Shown: in pieces, positions 5,250 through 5,533 of the stretch
Numbering within the stretch: position 1 is the first letter of the stretch
How the letters are laid out: each line of letters starts with the position of its first letter
NCBI GenBank assembly: GCA_964575225.1
Contig: CAZNQW010000255.1
Location: 1-5,533 of the forward strand
Origin: CAZNQW01 sp964575225
GTDB lineage: Bacteria; Chloroflexota; Anaerolineae; JAAYZQ01
Reading direction: 5' to 3'
DNA length: 5,533 nt
Translations under genes and position numbers: made by a program
The notes under the pieces: generated by a model
Databases searched by the model: none
Told to the model about the DNA's origin: nothing
The model's input: the letters and a program-made list of their open reading frames with translations, nothing else

Positions 5250-5485
5250 GGCCCTTTCCCCCGGCACAGGGAGCGCCCCTGGCGGCTGGTAAGGTTGTAG
5301 GCGCAGAAGGGAATGATGCGTCCGTCGGGGCTGACGGTATGGATGCAGCAATCGCGCAGCCGCTCCAGATCCAGGGTCCAGGCATCCTGAAAGGCCATCC
5401 CCGAGATGGTAAAGGCATGGGTCCGGGCGCGGGTCACAAACTCATCCCAGCCGCCCAGGCCCCGATCGGTATCCAGGAGGTCCTC
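5243..5485 (-). CDS. Radical SAM protein, TrsS/Tes-like, C-terminal fragment
   Basis: Only about 80 C-terminal residues are present; the gene runs off the true end of the contig, so the CX3CX2C iron-sulfur motif is not visible. The fragment contains HAFTISGMAFQDAWTLDLER, then DCCIH, SPDGRIIPFCAYN and a short tail. The DLER-x-CxIH-x-PDGRxIPFC pattern is what I recall from the C-terminal region of radical SAM proteins related to tetraether lipid synthase (Tes, MJ0619) and TrsS, where cysteines are conserved outside the radical SAM core. Substrate is unknown. Translation is probably coupled to the downstream CoA ligase through the 7-nt overlap. An apparent GTG start at 5500 is an artefact, because the first five residues (MLFRS) are encoded by adapter. 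Confidence 0.75.
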   Translation of the reverse strand, partial: EDLLDTDRGLGGWDEFVTRARTHAFTISGMAFQDAWTLDLERLRDCCIHTVSPDGRIIPFCAYNLTSRQGRSLCRGKGPW

Positions 5486-5533
5486 AGATCGGAAGAGCAC
5501 ACGACTGAACTCCAGTCACCGCTCAAGAGCGCG
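5486..5533. other. Illumina TruSeq adapter plus index, contamination at contig end
   Basis: Positions 5486-5519 match the 34-nt TruSeq read-1 3' adapter (begins AGATCGGAAGAGCACACG, ends CTGAACTCCAGTCAC) at 33 of 34 bases, with A for T at 5504. CGCTCAAG (5520-5527) would be the 8-nt index. AGCGCG (5528-5533) matches the next adapter bases ATCTCG at 4 of 6, both differences being G for T. This stretch is synthetic and should be trimmed. Confidence 0.96.

Noticed and set aside
4407..5300. 297-residue + strand frame opposite the CoA ligase
   Set aside because: H/G/Q-rich shadow translation; the opposite strand carries all adenylate-forming enzyme motifs.
5250..5351. N-terminal extension of the CoA ligase to 5351
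   Set aside because: The extra residues are an out-of-frame reading of the radical SAM C-terminus; ATG 5249 overlaps that gene's stop and has a ribosome site.
1..5533. CRISPR arrays, tRNA/rRNA genes, insertion sequences or attachment sites
   Set aside because: I looked for spaced repeats, cloverleaf-type arms and transposase frames and saw none.

Overview
The window is a bacterial contig fragment, moderately GC-rich by eye, centred on molybdate (or tungstate) uptake. The lineage cannot be fixed from the sequence. An AMP-dependent CoA ligase beside a TrsS/Tes-like radical SAM protein recalls anaerobes such as Desulfovibrio, but other anaerobic phyla remain possible.

Left part (1-1978, + strand): a near-consensus promoter (97-125) leads into a structured leader of about 300 nt. 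The leader holds a sequence I recognise as a molybdenum cofactor (Moco/Tuco) riboswitch aptamer (153-292). It is followed by two intrinsic terminators with the same 8-bp core stem (314-336 and 362-391). The 3' arm of the aptamer's closing helix can pair with the 5' arm of either terminator, which gives a simple OFF-switch model. Downstream are a small unrecognised gene (433-783) and a MOT1-family molybdate permease (803-1978). Coding signal between the two appears to switch frame near 713-722, so the small gene may be frameshifted or fused to the permease.

Middle part (1935-3876, - strand): modA (lipoprotein molybdate-binding protein) and modB (ABC permease) form an operon. It has its own sigma70-type promoter and a cluster of TGAAT/ATTCA half-sites just downstream of the predicted transcript start. 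modB converges on the permease gene and the two overlap by 44 nt. No modC ATPase is present beside modAB, so the ABC system must borrow one from elsewhere.

Right part (3909-5485, - strand): a PaaK-like AMP-dependent CoA ligase overlaps by 7 nt the end of a radical SAM protein of which only the C-terminal ~80 residues are present. The pair resembles a gene neighbourhood I recall around aldehyde oxidoreductase maturation (the DVU_1553 region of Desulfovibrio vulgaris), which would fit the Mo theme. This link is from memory.

The last 48 nt (5486-5533) are not genomic. They match the Illumina TruSeq read-1 3' adapter plus an apparent 8-nt index, so the contig's biological sequence ends at 5485.

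Taken together: two unrelated molybdate uptake routes, MOT1 and ModAB, sit convergently. One is apparently controlled by the finished cofactor through RNA and the other probably by a DNA-binding regulator. They lie next to genes likely to belong to a molybdoenzyme maturation system.
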